This document shows, piece after piece, positions 7,835-15,667 of a stretch of DNA of 45,998 bases. The stretch is from an uncultured Bacteroidales bacterium. GTDB lineage: Bacteria > Bacteroidota > Bacteroidia > Bacteroidales > Paludibacteraceae. The first letter of the stretch is position 1; each line of letters starts with the position of its first letter. The notes below the pieces were generated by a model that saw only the letters and a list, made by a program, of their open reading frames with translations, had not been told where the DNA came from and made no database searches. The translations under genes and the position numbers were made by a program. The stretch covers positions 1 through 45,998 of the forward strand of contig CAIWCC010000068.1 of NCBI GenBank assembly GCA_903911085.1, given 5' to 3'.

Positions 7835-8692
7835 ATGAATACAATTTTAATTACTGGCTGTAAAGGTCAACTTGGAAATGAAATGCAGCAAGCAGCAAAA
7901 AGGTATCCTGCATTCAATTATATTTATACTGATATTGATGAACTTGATATTTGCGATAAGAACTCGCTAAATGCATTTGTAAAATCAAATGAGGTAGATT
8001 TTATAGTGAATTGTGCCGCTTACACAGCTGTGGATAAGGCAGAAGATGATGTAGAATTATGCTACAAAATTAATTGTGATGCAGTAAGAATTATTGGCGA
8101 AGTTGCCACCGAAAACCATATAAAAGTAGTTCATGTGTCTACTGATTATGTGTTTGATGGAACTAATTATTTTCCTTATACCGAAGATATGACCGTTTGT
8201 CCAAATACAGTTTACGGAAAATCTAAATTGGACGGTGAAAATGCATTGGCTCAGACTTGTAGTGATTCAGTGATAATTCGTACAGCTTGGTTATATTCTT
8301 CATTTGGTAATAATTTTGTGAAAACAATGATGAAATTAGGCGCCGAACGTGATGCCTTAAATGTAATTTTTGACCAAGTAGGAACTCCAACATATGCAGC
8401 AGATTTAGCCGATTCTATATTGCAAATAATTAGTTGTCAAGAGTTTGTTCCAGGTATTTATCATTTTTCTAATGAGGGTGTTTGTAGCTGGTACGATTTT
8501 ACTAAAACTATTCATCGATTGGCAAATATCACTTGCGATGTTAAACCAATCGAAACCAAAGATTATCCTGCAAGAACTCCACGTCCACATTTTAGCGTTC
8601 TTAACAAAGCTAAAATTAAGTCGACTTATGGTATTGCAATTTCACATTGGGAGGAAAGTTTAGAAAAATGTATAAGAAAAATACTATATTAA
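7835..8692 (+). CDS. rfbD: dTDP-4-dehydrorhamnose reductase
   Basis: This 285-residue short-chain dehydrogenase reduces dTDP-4-keto-rhamnose to dTDP-L-rhamnose with NAD(P)H. The N-terminal Rossmann motif reads ITGCKGQLGNEM (GxxGxxG). The catalytic YxxxK is in VYGKSKLDGE, with VHVSTDYVFDGT and a C-terminal PARTPRPHFSVLNKAKI, all typical of RmlD. It closes the rfb cluster. Confidence 0.96.
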   Translation: MNTILITGCKGQLGNEMQQAAKRYPAFNYIYTDIDELDICDKNSLNAFVKSNEVDFIVNCAAYTAVDKAEDDVELCYKINCDAVRIIGEVATENHIKVVHVSTDYVFDGTNYFPYTEDMTVCPNTVYGKSKLDGENALAQTCSDSVIIRTAWLYSSFGNNFVKTMMKLGAERDALNVIFDQVGTPTYAADLADSILQIISCQEFVPGIYHFSNEGVCSWYDFTKTIHRLANITCDVKPIETKDYPARTPRPHFSVLNKAKIKSTYGIAISHWEESLEKCIRKILY

Positions 8693-8729
8693 ATACGAAA
8701 TTGATAATCTATTTATTTGGAATTATCTA

Positions 8730-8761
8730 TTTGCATATTTAATGCAAATTATTTACTTTTG
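8730..8761 (+). promoter_or_regulatory. pyrH promoter
   Basis: TTTG (8730-8733) and TACTTTTG (8754-8761) are 20 bp apart, an exact match to the Bacteroides consensus. The leader to the pyrH ATG at 8851 would be about 85 nt. Confidence 0.7.
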
Positions 8762-8850
8762 CTAAACAATTGCTAATTTAGTTGGTGAATTGTACTAGGT
8801 AAATTGTGATTTTTTTTAATTTCAGAAAAATAACATAAAATATAAAAAGT

Positions 8851-9564
8851 ATGGTAGCATTTAAACGCATTTTGTTGAAACTGAGTGGAGAGTCTTTAAT
8901 GGGGGAGAAGCAATATGGTATTGATGAAAAAAGATTGGGTGAGTATGCTTCACAGATTTCCGAAATAGTTGATTTAGGCGTTCAAGTTGGAATTGTTATT
9001 GGTGGTGGAAATATTTTTCGTGGATTGAGTGGTGCTTCTAAAGGTTTCGATCGCGTACAGGGTGATCAAATGGGAATGTTAGCAACAGTAATAAATAGTT
9101 TGGCGTTAAATTCAGCTTTGCAAGCTACTGGCGTTAAATCGCGTGTTCTAACAGCCATTCGAATGGAGCCTATAGGTGAGTTTTACAGTAAGCAGAAAGC
9201 TATTGAAGGCTTGGAAAAGGGCGAAGTGGTCATTCTTTCAGGTGGAACTGGTAATCCTTTTTTTACTACCGACACAGGATCTTCACTTCGTGCAATAGAG
9301 ATAGAAGCAGATGTTATGCTGAAAGGAACGCGTGTAGACGGTATTTATACAGCTGATCCGGAAAAAGATAAATCCGCAGTGAAATTCGACGAAATTACCT
9401 ACGATGAAATTTATAATCGAAACTTGAAAGTAATGGACTTAACTGCAACTACAATGTGCAAAGAAAATAATATGCCAATATATGTATTTGATATGGATAC
9501 AGTTGGCAATCTTAAGAAAGTGTTATTAGGAGAGAAAATTGGAACACTTGTAAGTAATAAATAA
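8851..9564 (+). CDS. pyrH: UMP kinase
   Basis: This 237-residue amino-acid-kinase-fold enzyme phosphorylates UMP to UDP. Motifs are FKRILLKLSGESLMG at the N-terminus, GVQVGIVIGGGNIFRG, the UMP-binding DQMGMLATVINSLALN, GGTGNPFFTTDT, and VDGIYTADPEKDKSA. The length and start are standard. frr follows 118 bp downstream on the same strand, a conserved pairing in bacteria. Confidence 0.97.
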   Translation: MVAFKRILLKLSGESLMGEKQYGIDEKRLGEYASQISEIVDLGVQVGIVIGGGNIFRGLSGASKGFDRVQGDQMGMLATVINSLALNSALQATGVKSRVLTAIRMEPIGEFYSKQKAIEGLEKGEVVILSGGTGNPFFTTDTGSSLRAIEIEADVMLKGTRVDGIYTADPEKDKSAVKFDEITYDEIYNRNLKVMDLTATTMCKENNMPIYVFDMDTVGNLKKVLLGEKIGTLVSNK

Positions 9565-9682
9565 TTTAAAGGATTTTTAGTTGGTCTCCAAATTTAGACG
9601 ATAAAATAATTATCCAAATTCTTCAAAGCTCAAACTTTCCAAATTTTTCAAACACAAAACTTTTCAAACATTAAAAAAGAAT

Positions 9683-10243
9683 ATGCTAGACGTAAAACCA
9701 CATCTGACCCATGCAGAAGAAAACATGGAAGCTGCAATTTTGTTTTTGGATGAATCATTGGCACACATTCGTGCTGGAAAAGCCAATACACGTATTTTGG
9801 ACGGCATAAAAGTAGAGTATTATGGACAACATGTACCAATTTCTAGTGTAGCCACTGTTACTACACCTGATGCTAAAACTATTACTATTCAGCCTTGGGA
9901 AAGGGCTTTGATTTCGGTTATTGAAAAAGCTATAATGAATTCGGATGTTGGTATTACGCCAATGAATAATGGCGAAACTATAAGACTTGGAATTCCTCCG
10001 CTTACTGAAGATAGACGTAAGCAACTAGCTAAACAGTCAAAAGCCGAATGCGAAGATGCAAAAATTAGCGTTCGTAATGCACGTAGAGATGCTATTGAAC
10101 ATGTTAAAAAAATGGTTAAAGAAGGATTGCCTGAAGATGTAGAAAAAGATACAGAAGTTGCTGTGCAAAAAATCCACGATAAATATATTCGTAAAATTGA
10201 TGAAATGTACGCTGCTAAAGAAAAAGAAATATTAACAGTGTAG
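9683..10243 (+). CDS. frr: Ribosome recycling factor
   Basis: This 186-residue factor splits post-termination ribosomes with EF-G. The N-terminal helix region holds [40 protein letters not shown]. The C-terminal helices hold [37 protein letters not shown] and [13 protein letters not shown], all hallmark RRF segments. The upstream gap (9600-9672) is full of degenerate CAAACTTTTC-like units. A strong intrinsic terminator follows at 10301-10339. Confidence 0.97.
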   Translation: MLDVKPHLTHAEENMEAAILFLDESLAHIRAGKANTRILDGIKVEYYGQHVPISSVATVTTPDAKTITIQPWERALISVIEKAIMNSDVGITPMNNGETIRLGIPPLTEDRRKQLAKQSKAECEDAKISVRNARRDAIEHVKKMVKEGLPEDVEKDTEVAVQKIHDKYIRKIDEMYAAKEKEILTV

Positions 10244-10300
10244 TTTTTGAAAAGAAATATTTATTTTACATTTGAGAATCATTGAATTGTAATTAAATTT

Positions 10301-10339
10301 ATCAGTCATCTCATATTTGGTGGGATGGCTGATGTTTTT
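10301..10339 (+). terminator. Intrinsic terminator after frr
   Basis: ATCAGTCATCTCA (10301-10313) pairs with TGGGATGGCTGAT (10321-10333) over 13 bp with two G-U pairs. The loop is TATTTGG, followed by G and five Ts. It ends the pyrH-frr transcript and covers the upstream ATG at 10325, supporting the later start of the next gene. Confidence 0.8.
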
Positions 10340-10357
10340 ATAAATACAAATATTATT

Positions 10358-11452
10358 ATGACTTCTAAGCAATTTTATATTTGTACGTTTCTTGTATTTT
10401 CAATGCTCAATTTTGCTGCCGAAAAGTCAGACTCAATTGTTTCGAGACCAAGTTTGTTTGTAATTCCTCATGCTTCTTATCAACAAGAAACAAGTTTAGC
10501 ACCCGGAATTGCTTATGGCTATTATTTTAAGAGTAATAATATTAATCGCATAAGTTCAATTTCAGGAAGTGCAGTTTACACTTTATTGAATCAGTTTATT
10601 TTTAATATTACACCAAAAATTTATTTTAATACAAATAAATGGTATTTTTATTCTAATTTGAATTTTAAGAAATATCCTGATTATTATTTTGGGGTTGCCA
10701 ACAAAGCTACAAATATAAATCAAACCTTCACATCACGGAATATATCTTTACTATTACAGCCACAGTATATAATATCTAAGAATTTATTTGTAGGCGTTTC
10801 AATTTTATCGCGTTATGAACGATTACTTACCGATTCTACTTTTGAAATTAATAAAACCCAAATTTTTAATGAATTTGGAAATGCAGGTTGGAAACCTTAT
10901 TCACAAGTTAGTGCAGGATTAGTTTTGGCTTTCGACAACAGAGATAATCAATTTTATCCAACGAAAGGAATTTTTGTTAAATCGTTGTTTTCTACATCGA
11001 AAGCTGGTTGGGGAAGTACATATTCTTTACAAGAAATTTCATTAGATTATCGTCAGTATTTGCCTGTATTTGTTTCACATACATTGGCTTGGCAAGTTTA
11101 TTATGATGGGATTTTTGGAGGCTCAAATATCCCTTTTCAATTATTACCAACTGTTGGAGGACGTGATTTAATGCGCGGATTCAGGCAGGGTATGTATCGA
11201 GAAAATGTGATGATGATGCTTCAATCAGAATATAGATTACCAATTTATAAACGACTTAAGGCTACTGTTTTTTGTACAATGGGCGATGTGATGAATAGTG
11301 CAGATTATCAGATAGATAAATTAAAAGTTGCTTATGGTGCTGGACTTCGATATCGTTTGAATGATGCTCGGGTTCATCTTAGATTAGATTTTGCTAAAAA
11401 TAATTATGGTGATAAAATGCAATTCTATATTACTGCAACTGAGGCGTTTTGA
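10358..11452 (+). CDS. BamA/TamA-family outer membrane beta-barrel protein
   Basis: From the ATG at 10358 the protein has 364 residues, with a signal peptide (MTSKQFYICTFLVFSMLNFAA). The body resembles the 16-strand barrel domain of the Omp85 superfamily without POTRA domains. It has YSQVSAGLVLAFDNRDNQFYPTKGIFVK (the DxRDNxFxPTxG barrel-start pattern), LPTVGGRDLMRGFRQGMYR (the loop-6 VRGF/Y-like motif, here MRGF) and a C-terminal strand ending in F. Its role in membrane assembly or transport is not known. The in-frame ATG at 10325 lies inside the frr terminator and was rejected. Confidence 0.8.
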   Translation: MTSKQFYICTFLVFSMLNFAAEKSDSIVSRPSLFVIPHASYQQETSLAPGIAYGYYFKSNNINRISSISGSAVYTLLNQFIFNITPKIYFNTNKWYFYSNLNFKKYPDYYFGVANKATNINQTFTSRNISLLLQPQYIISKNLFVGVSILSRYERLLTDSTFEINKTQIFNEFGNAGWKPYSQVSAGLVLAFDNRDNQFYPTKGIFVKSLFSTSKAGWGSTYSLQEISLDYRQYLPVFVSHTLAWQVYYDGIFGGSNIPFQLLPTVGGRDLMRGFRQGMYRENVMMMLQSEYRLPIYKRLKATVFCTMGDVMNSADYQIDKLKVAYGAGLRYRLNDARVHLRLDFAKNNYGDKMQFYITATEAF

Positions 11453-11527
11453 TAATTAATAATTGAAAGGGTTGTTGTATTGAATTTGTAAGAAATGAAT
11501 TATTGGTTGTAAGAAATACAAATAAAA

Positions 11528-12451
11528 ATGAAAGGACTTGTTGTCAAAAACACAGGCAGTTGGTATCAGGTTAAAACCGTTGATGGAGACTTGTTTGAAT
11601 GTAAAATAAAAGGAAATTTTCGTTTGAAGGAAATTCGCAGTACAAATCCAATTGCCGTAGGTGACATTGTGGAATTTGAAAAAAATGTAGATGGTACAGC
11701 TATGATTCATGCTATAAATGATCGTAGAAATTATATTGTGCGTCGTTCGTCAAATCTTTCAAAGCATTTTCAAATATTGGCTGCAAATTTGGATATGGTG
11801 GCTTTGATTGTAACGATTAATTATCCTGAAACTTCATTAGTTTTTATTGATCGATTTTTGGCTACTGCCGAAGCATATCGAGTTCCAGCGTGTATTGTTT
11901 TCAATAAAATTGATCGTTATACCATCGACGAGATGAAATATTTAGATGCTCTTGTTCATCTGTATAATACTTTAGATTATCCAACTTACAAAGTGTCGGC
12001 AAAACAATCTGTAAACATTGATGATTTGATGCTTTTTTTGAGTGGTAAAAAAACTTTATTTTCAGGTAATTCGGGTGTTGGTAAATCGACTCTAATAAAT
12101 TCTATTGCACCTCATTCATTGGCTAAAACTGGTGAAATTTCGTCATATCACAACAAAGGAATGCACACCACTACTTTTTCTGAAATGTTTGAGTTATTAT
12201 CAGGTGGTCATATTATTGATACTCCTGGAATTAAAGGTTTTGGAACTATTGATATGGAAGAAGCTGAAATTGGACATTATTTCAAAGAAATATTTGCGGT
12301 TTCTTCAAAATGTAAATTTGCAAATTGTACACATGTTCATGAACCAGGCTGTGCTGTTTTAAGTGCTGTAGAAAATCATACCATCAGTTTATCCCGTTAT
12401 CAGAGTTATTTAAGTGTTCTGAAAGATTGCGATGAAGGGAAATACCGCTAA
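11528..12451 (+). CDS. rsgA: Small-ribosomal-subunit-dependent GTPase RsgA
   Basis: This 307-residue circularly permuted GTPase acts late in 30S maturation. Order: N-terminal OB domain ([27 protein letters not shown]), permuted G motifs with G4 FNKID, then G1 [13 protein letters not shown]2 HTTTFSEMF and G3 DTPGIKGFG, and a C-terminal zinc motif ([14 protein letters not shown], Cys-Cys-His-Cys). The length is typical. The leader contains two 11-bp copies of TTGTAAGAAAT (11486-11496, 11507-11517). It is downstream of the barrel gene, and no terminator is visible between them. Confidence 0.95.
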   Translation: MKGLVVKNTGSWYQVKTVDGDLFECKIKGNFRLKEIRSTNPIAVGDIVEFEKNVDGTAMIHAINDRRNYIVRRSSNLSKHFQILAANLDMVALIVTINYPETSLVFIDRFLATAEAYRVPACIVFNKIDRYTIDEMKYLDALVHLYNTLDYPTYKVSAKQSVNIDDLMLFLSGKKTLFSGNSGVGKSTLINSIAPHSLAKTGEISSYHNKGMHTTTFSEMFELLSGGHIIDTPGIKGFGTIDMEEAEIGHYFKEIFAVSSKCKFANCTHVHEPGCAVLSAVENHTISLSRYQSYLSVLKDCDEGKYR

Positions 12452-12519
12452 AAAAGAAAATTTTATTCATATAACTATCAATTTATCACAAAATAAGTAG
12501 GAAATACAAATTTATTAAA

Positions 12520-12527
12520 TACTTTTG
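12520..12527 (+). promoter_or_regulatory. -7 element before the Lrp-type gene
   Basis: TACTTTTG fits TAnnTTTG, 55 bp before the ATG at 12583. No clear -33 element is visible. Confidence 0.45.
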
Positions 12528-12582
12528 TATCGAAATTGATTCAATTAAAACTATAAGACAATATTTGAATAACAAAAACGTT

Positions 12583-13083
12583 ATGGCACAACATCAAATC
12601 GATAGATTGGACAAAAAAATTCTCCAATTGATTTCACAAGACGCTCGAATTCCATTTCTCGAAGTAGCTCGCGAATGCAATGTATCGGGTGCGGCTATTC
12701 ATCAACGAATTCAAAAACTTCGTAACACTGGTATAATTAAAGGTTCAGAGTTTGTAATTGATACATATAAAGTTGGTTTTCAAACTTGCGCCTATATTGG
12801 TATCACATTGAGCGATGTTAAATTGTTTAGCTCTGTGGTTGAAGAGTTAAAAAAAATTCCAGAAGTTGTTGAATGTCACTATGCTACTGGTAAGTATTCT
12901 ATGTTTGTAAAAATATATGCTAAAGATAATCGTCATTTATTACAAATAATACTAGATCATTTAACGTTAATTCAAGGAATTGCACATACTGAAACTTTCC
13001 AAATTTCACTAGATGAAATTTTCCGACGCCAATTGTCTGTGTTTGATATTGAAACTAATGTTGATGTAGCTGACGAGGAATAG
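12583..13083 (+). CDS. Lrp/AsnC family transcriptional regulator
   Basis: This 166-residue protein has an N-terminal AsnC helix-turn-helix (residues about 5-60: IDRLDKKILQLISQDARIPFLEVARECNVSGAAIHQRIQKLRNTGIIKG). A C-terminal RAM ligand and oligomerisation domain follows (about 72-150: AYIGITL, VVECHYATGKYSMFVKIYAKD). The ATG at 12583 was preferred over a TTG at 12565. Such proteins sense amino acids. The target genes are not evident from context, and the gene stands alone between a promoter and a strong terminator. Confidence 0.92.
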   Translation: MAQHQIDRLDKKILQLISQDARIPFLEVARECNVSGAAIHQRIQKLRNTGIIKGSEFVIDTYKVGFQTCAYIGITLSDVKLFSSVVEELKKIPEVVECHYATGKYSMFVKIYAKDNRHLLQIILDHLTLIQGIAHTETFQISLDEIFRRQLSVFDIETNVDVADEE

Positions 13084-13151
13084 TTGTGGCAAATCGATAA
13101 AATATCGTAAAACCGTAACTGGTGTTTGTACCAGAAGATAATTAATATACT

Positions 13152-13199
13152 ACTGTCCAATTAACTGAATTTTGTTAGTTAATTGGACAGTCTTTGTTT
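13152..13199 (+). terminator. Intrinsic terminator after the Lrp-type gene
   Basis: ACTGTCCAATTAACT (13152-13166) pairs perfectly with AGTTAATTGGACAGT (13177-13191) over 15 bp with a 10-nt loop, followed by the T-rich CTTTGTTT. Two small hairpins (CGATA/TATCG at 13095-13107; CTGGT/ACCAG at 13119-13134) precede it in the 3' leader. The 13200-13350 stretch beyond shows nothing I can name. Confidence 0.7.
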
Positions 13200-13351
13200 G
13201 TGATTACCGGGCGTGGTGCAATACTTCATAATGATTAATTTATTTGTAGAATCATGTATTTCGCTTATAATCTTGTAAATGTATTTGTCATTTTTCAATC
13301 CTAATTTTAGACTTTAATGTTTGGGGATCATTTTTCTTTAATAAATAGAGT

Positions 13352-13382
13352 ATTGTAGTATCATTATTTTTCACTACCTTTG
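13352..13382 (+). promoter_or_regulatory. DEAD-box helicase promoter
   Basis: ATTG (13352-13355) and TACCTTTG (13375-13382) are 19 bp apart. Transcription would start near 13388, about 243 nt before the helicase start codon, leaving an unusually long leader. Confidence 0.6.
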
Positions 13383-13387
13383 CGCCC

Positions 13388-13630
13388 GATTTAAAAACAA
13401 CTATGCGTTGTGAGTAAATGTCCGATTTACACTGCCTTAACCTTTGGCAGTTTGCCAATCTGAGGGTACACGTTTTAAAAAACTAAGTGAAATCCTTATT
13501 GATTTTTGATTATTTGGGAAGTTAAAATGAAAATATTTGCCAATAATTGAATTGAAAACCCTGTAATTCTTATGAATTTTTGGGAATTATCGCCGGATTA
13601 CTACTCGAAACGTGTACTAAAACAAACAAA
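13388..13630 (+). promoter_or_regulatory. Long structured 5' leader of the DEAD-box helicase
   Basis: The leader contains three local hairpins: ACAAC/GTTGT at 13398-13412, GTAAA/TTTAC at 13414-13430, and CTGCC/GGCAG at 13432-13450. It also has a perfect 10-bp long-range pair, GTACACGTTT (13466-13475) with AAACGTGTAC (13608-13617), which two G-U pairs extend to 12 bp. The 3' arm ends 13 nt before the ATG. Small reading frames at 13403-13417, 13418-13486 and 13572-13634 lie inside it. Long autoregulatory leaders are known for other cold-shock DEAD-box helicases. That this one is regulatory is inference. Confidence 0.5.
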
Positions 13631-13634
13631 ATGA
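13572..13634 (+). CDS. Candidate 20-residue leader peptide overlapping the helicase start
   Basis: ATG at 13572 opens a 20-residue frame (MNFWELSPDYYSKRVLKQTK) whose TGA overlaps the helicase ATG as ATGA at 13631-13634, the classical arrangement for translational coupling. It is short enough to occur by chance, so confidence is low. An alternative reading fuses this area to the helicase from a GTG or TTG upstream, but the helicase N-terminus MTFRELNL is already complete. Confidence 0.3.
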   Translation: MNFWELSPDYYSKRVLKQTK

Positions 13635-15514
13635 CATTTAGAGAATTAAATTTAAAAGAAGAGATTCTGTCGGCTATCGAAGAACTCGGCTATGAGAATC
13701 CTATGCCCGTGCAGGAACAAGCAATTCCATTTATGCTTGAAAAAAAGGCTGATTTAGTTGCACTTGCACAAACAGGAACTGGCAAAACGGCAGCTTTTGG
13801 TTTGCCTGTATTGAACATGATTGATACTCAAAGCAAAAAAGTGCAAGCATTGGTACTTTCGCCAACTCGTGAATTGTGTATACAAATTGCGAATGACCTA
13901 AAAGGTTACTCCAAAAATATGCGCTCACTGAAAGTGGTTGCAGTTTATGGTGGTGAAGATATTCGTGTTCAATTACGTCAATTAGATACTCCACCTCAAA
14001 TTATTGTGGCTACACCAGGTCGATTAATTGACTTAATTGAACGTGGAAAAGTTGAGCTTGGTGCAGTTGATTTCCTTGTTTTGGATGAAGCTGATGAAAT
14101 GCTTAACATGGGTTTCAAAGAAGATATTGAAACTATTTTGGAACGCACTCCCGAAACGCGTCGCACAATGCTTTTCTCGGCAACTATGCCTAAAGAAATT
14201 GCAAATATTGCTAAACGCTATATGAAAAATTTCGAGGAAATTACTGTTGGAACAAAAAACGCGGGTTCGGAAAATGTAGAACATATTTATTATGTATCGC
14301 AAGCCAAACAACGTTATTTGGTGTTGAAACGTATTGTGGATTTGAATCCAGACATTTACGGAATTGTTTTCTGTCGTACTCGTATGGAAACCAAAGAGGT
14401 GGCTGATAAATTGATGCACGATGGATATAATGCTGATGCGTTACATGGCGATTTGTCACAAGCACAACGCGATACTGTTATGCAAAAATTCCGTAATCGT
14501 AACATTCAATTATTAGTGGCTACCGATGTGGCAGCTCGTGGATTGGATGTGAGCGATTTGACACATGTTATTAACTATAACTTACCCGATGATGTTGAGA
14601 TTTATACCCACCGAAGTGGTCGTACTGGTCGTGCCAACAAAAAAGGTATTGCGGTAACAATTATACACTCGAAAGAACGCTTTAAAATAAAAGATATTGA
14701 GCGCATGTTGCGCAAAACTTTTACACAAGAGCAAATTCCTAATGGATTGGAAGTGTGTAAAAAACAATTGTTTCACCTTATCGACCGCATGGAAAACGTG
14801 GAAGTAAGCGAAGAACAAATTGAAACTTACATGCCTCAAATTATGACGCAATTGGAATATCTTAGTAAAGAAGAATTGCTAAAACGTTTTGTTTCATTGG
14901 AATTTAACCGTTTTTTGAGCTATTATAAAAATACTGAGGATTTGAACTTGCCTGAACGTAGCGAACGTGGCGAAAGAGGTGAGCGAGGCGAAAGAGGTGA
15001 ACGTGGCGAGCGTGGACCAAAACAAGGCGGACGTGTTCGTTTAAAAATGAATGTTGGTGAGCGCGAAGGTATTGATGCAAAACGATTATTGGGAATAATA
15101 AATGATGTAACTAACGATAAATCAATTAATATTGGTGCTATCGAAGTAACTAATAAATTTACTTTCTTTGATGTTTTTCCAGATCAATTGGATCAAGTGA
15201 TGAAAGCATTTGCCGATCAGACGGATGTTGTTGTTTCGGAAGCTAAAGCAAGCAAAGGATTCGATGATCGCAAATCTGATTATCGCCCGCGTTCTGGTGG
15301 AAGTTCCGACCGTAGAAGTAGCGGTGGCTCAGGTGGCGGATATCGTGGTGGTGATCGTGCTGCAAGTAGTCGTCCAGCAGCAACTGGTGGCGAAAAACCT
15401 TGGCGCAATCGTGAACTAAGTGATAGAAGTAGTCGCCCAGCTGGTGGTGGTGGTTCCGACCGCAGACGAAGTGGTGGTTCAAGTGCTGGCGGTGGATTTA
15501 AAAAAAGATACTAA
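13631..15514 (+). CDS. DEAD-box ATP-dependent RNA helicase (DeaD/CsdA-like)
   Basis: This 627-residue enzyme unwinds RNA in ribosome assembly or cold adaptation. Motifs: Q-motif Gln in PMPVQEQAIP (residue 28), Walker A AQTGTGKT (46-53), PTREL, TPGR, DEAD (152-155), SAT (183-185), and HRSGRTGR in the second RecA domain. An Arg/Glu/Gly stretch of repeated GER units (about 442-460) follows, then a DbpA-type RNA-binding domain (GRVRLKMNVGEREGIDAKRLLGIINDV) and a Gly/Arg/Ser-rich tail. The domain set matches DeaD rather than RhlE. ATG 13631 was chosen because the conserved F-x-x-L start follows directly. A terminator follows. Confidence 0.93.
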   Translation: MTFRELNLKEEILSAIEELGYENPMPVQEQAIPFMLEKKADLVALAQTGTGKTAAFGLPVLNMIDTQSKKVQALVLSPTRELCIQIANDLKGYSKNMRSLKVVAVYGGEDIRVQLRQLDTPPQIIVATPGRLIDLIERGKVELGAVDFLVLDEADEMLNMGFKEDIETILERTPETRRTMLFSATMPKEIANIAKRYMKNFEEITVGTKNAGSENVEHIYYVSQAKQRYLVLKRIVDLNPDIYGIVFCRTRMETKEVADKLMHDGYNADALHGDLSQAQRDTVMQKFRNRNIQLLVATDVAARGLDVSDLTHVINYNLPDDVEIYTHRSGRTGRANKKGIAVTIIHSKERFKIKDIERMLRKTFTQEQIPNGLEVCKKQLFHLIDRMENVEVSEEQIETYMPQIMTQLEYLSKEELLKRFVSLEFNRFLSYYKNTEDLNLPERSERGERGERGERGERGERGPKQGGRVRLKMNVGEREGIDAKRLLGIINDVTNDKSINIGAIEVTNKFTFFDVFPDQLDQVMKAFADQTDVVVSEAKASKGFDDRKSDYRPRSGGSSDRRSSGGSGGGYRGGDRAASSRPAATGGEKPWRNRELSDRSSRPAGGGGSDRRRSGGSSAGGGFKKRY

Positions 15515-15553
15515 TTGACCCTCAAACACTATTAGAAAATATATATTAAAAAA

Positions 15554-15589
15554 GGACTTGCTTTTTAACAAAGCAAGTCCATTTTTTTT
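15554..15589 (+). terminator. Intrinsic terminator of the DEAD-box helicase
   Basis: GGACTTGCTTT (15554-15564) pairs perfectly with AAAGCAAGTCC (15570-15580), loop TTAAC, followed by A and eight Ts. Confidence 0.85.
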
Positions 15590-15612
15590 GTAAATATTGT
15601 CATTTGACATAA

Positions 15613-15647
15613 AAAAACCGTTTTGCATTATTTGCAAAACGGTTTTT
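15613..15647 (-). terminator. Terminator of gcvP (bidirectional)
   Basis: AAAAACCGTTTTGC (15613-15626) pairs with GCAAAACGGTTTTT (15634-15647) over 14 bp with a 7-nt loop. The A and T tracts on both sides let it work in both directions. It lies 20 bp beyond the gcvP stop codon. Confidence 0.8.
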
Positions 15648-15667
15648 GATTTTATAATTTTTGAGAT

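Noticed and set aside
10325-10357. Upstream ATG for the beta-barrel gene
   Set aside because: It lies inside the 3' arm of the frr terminator, and the signal peptide starts at 10358.
13580-13630. 17-residue N-terminal extension of the DEAD-box helicase
   Set aside because: It needs a non-ATG start, overlaps the leader duplex arm, and the family N-terminus begins at 13631.
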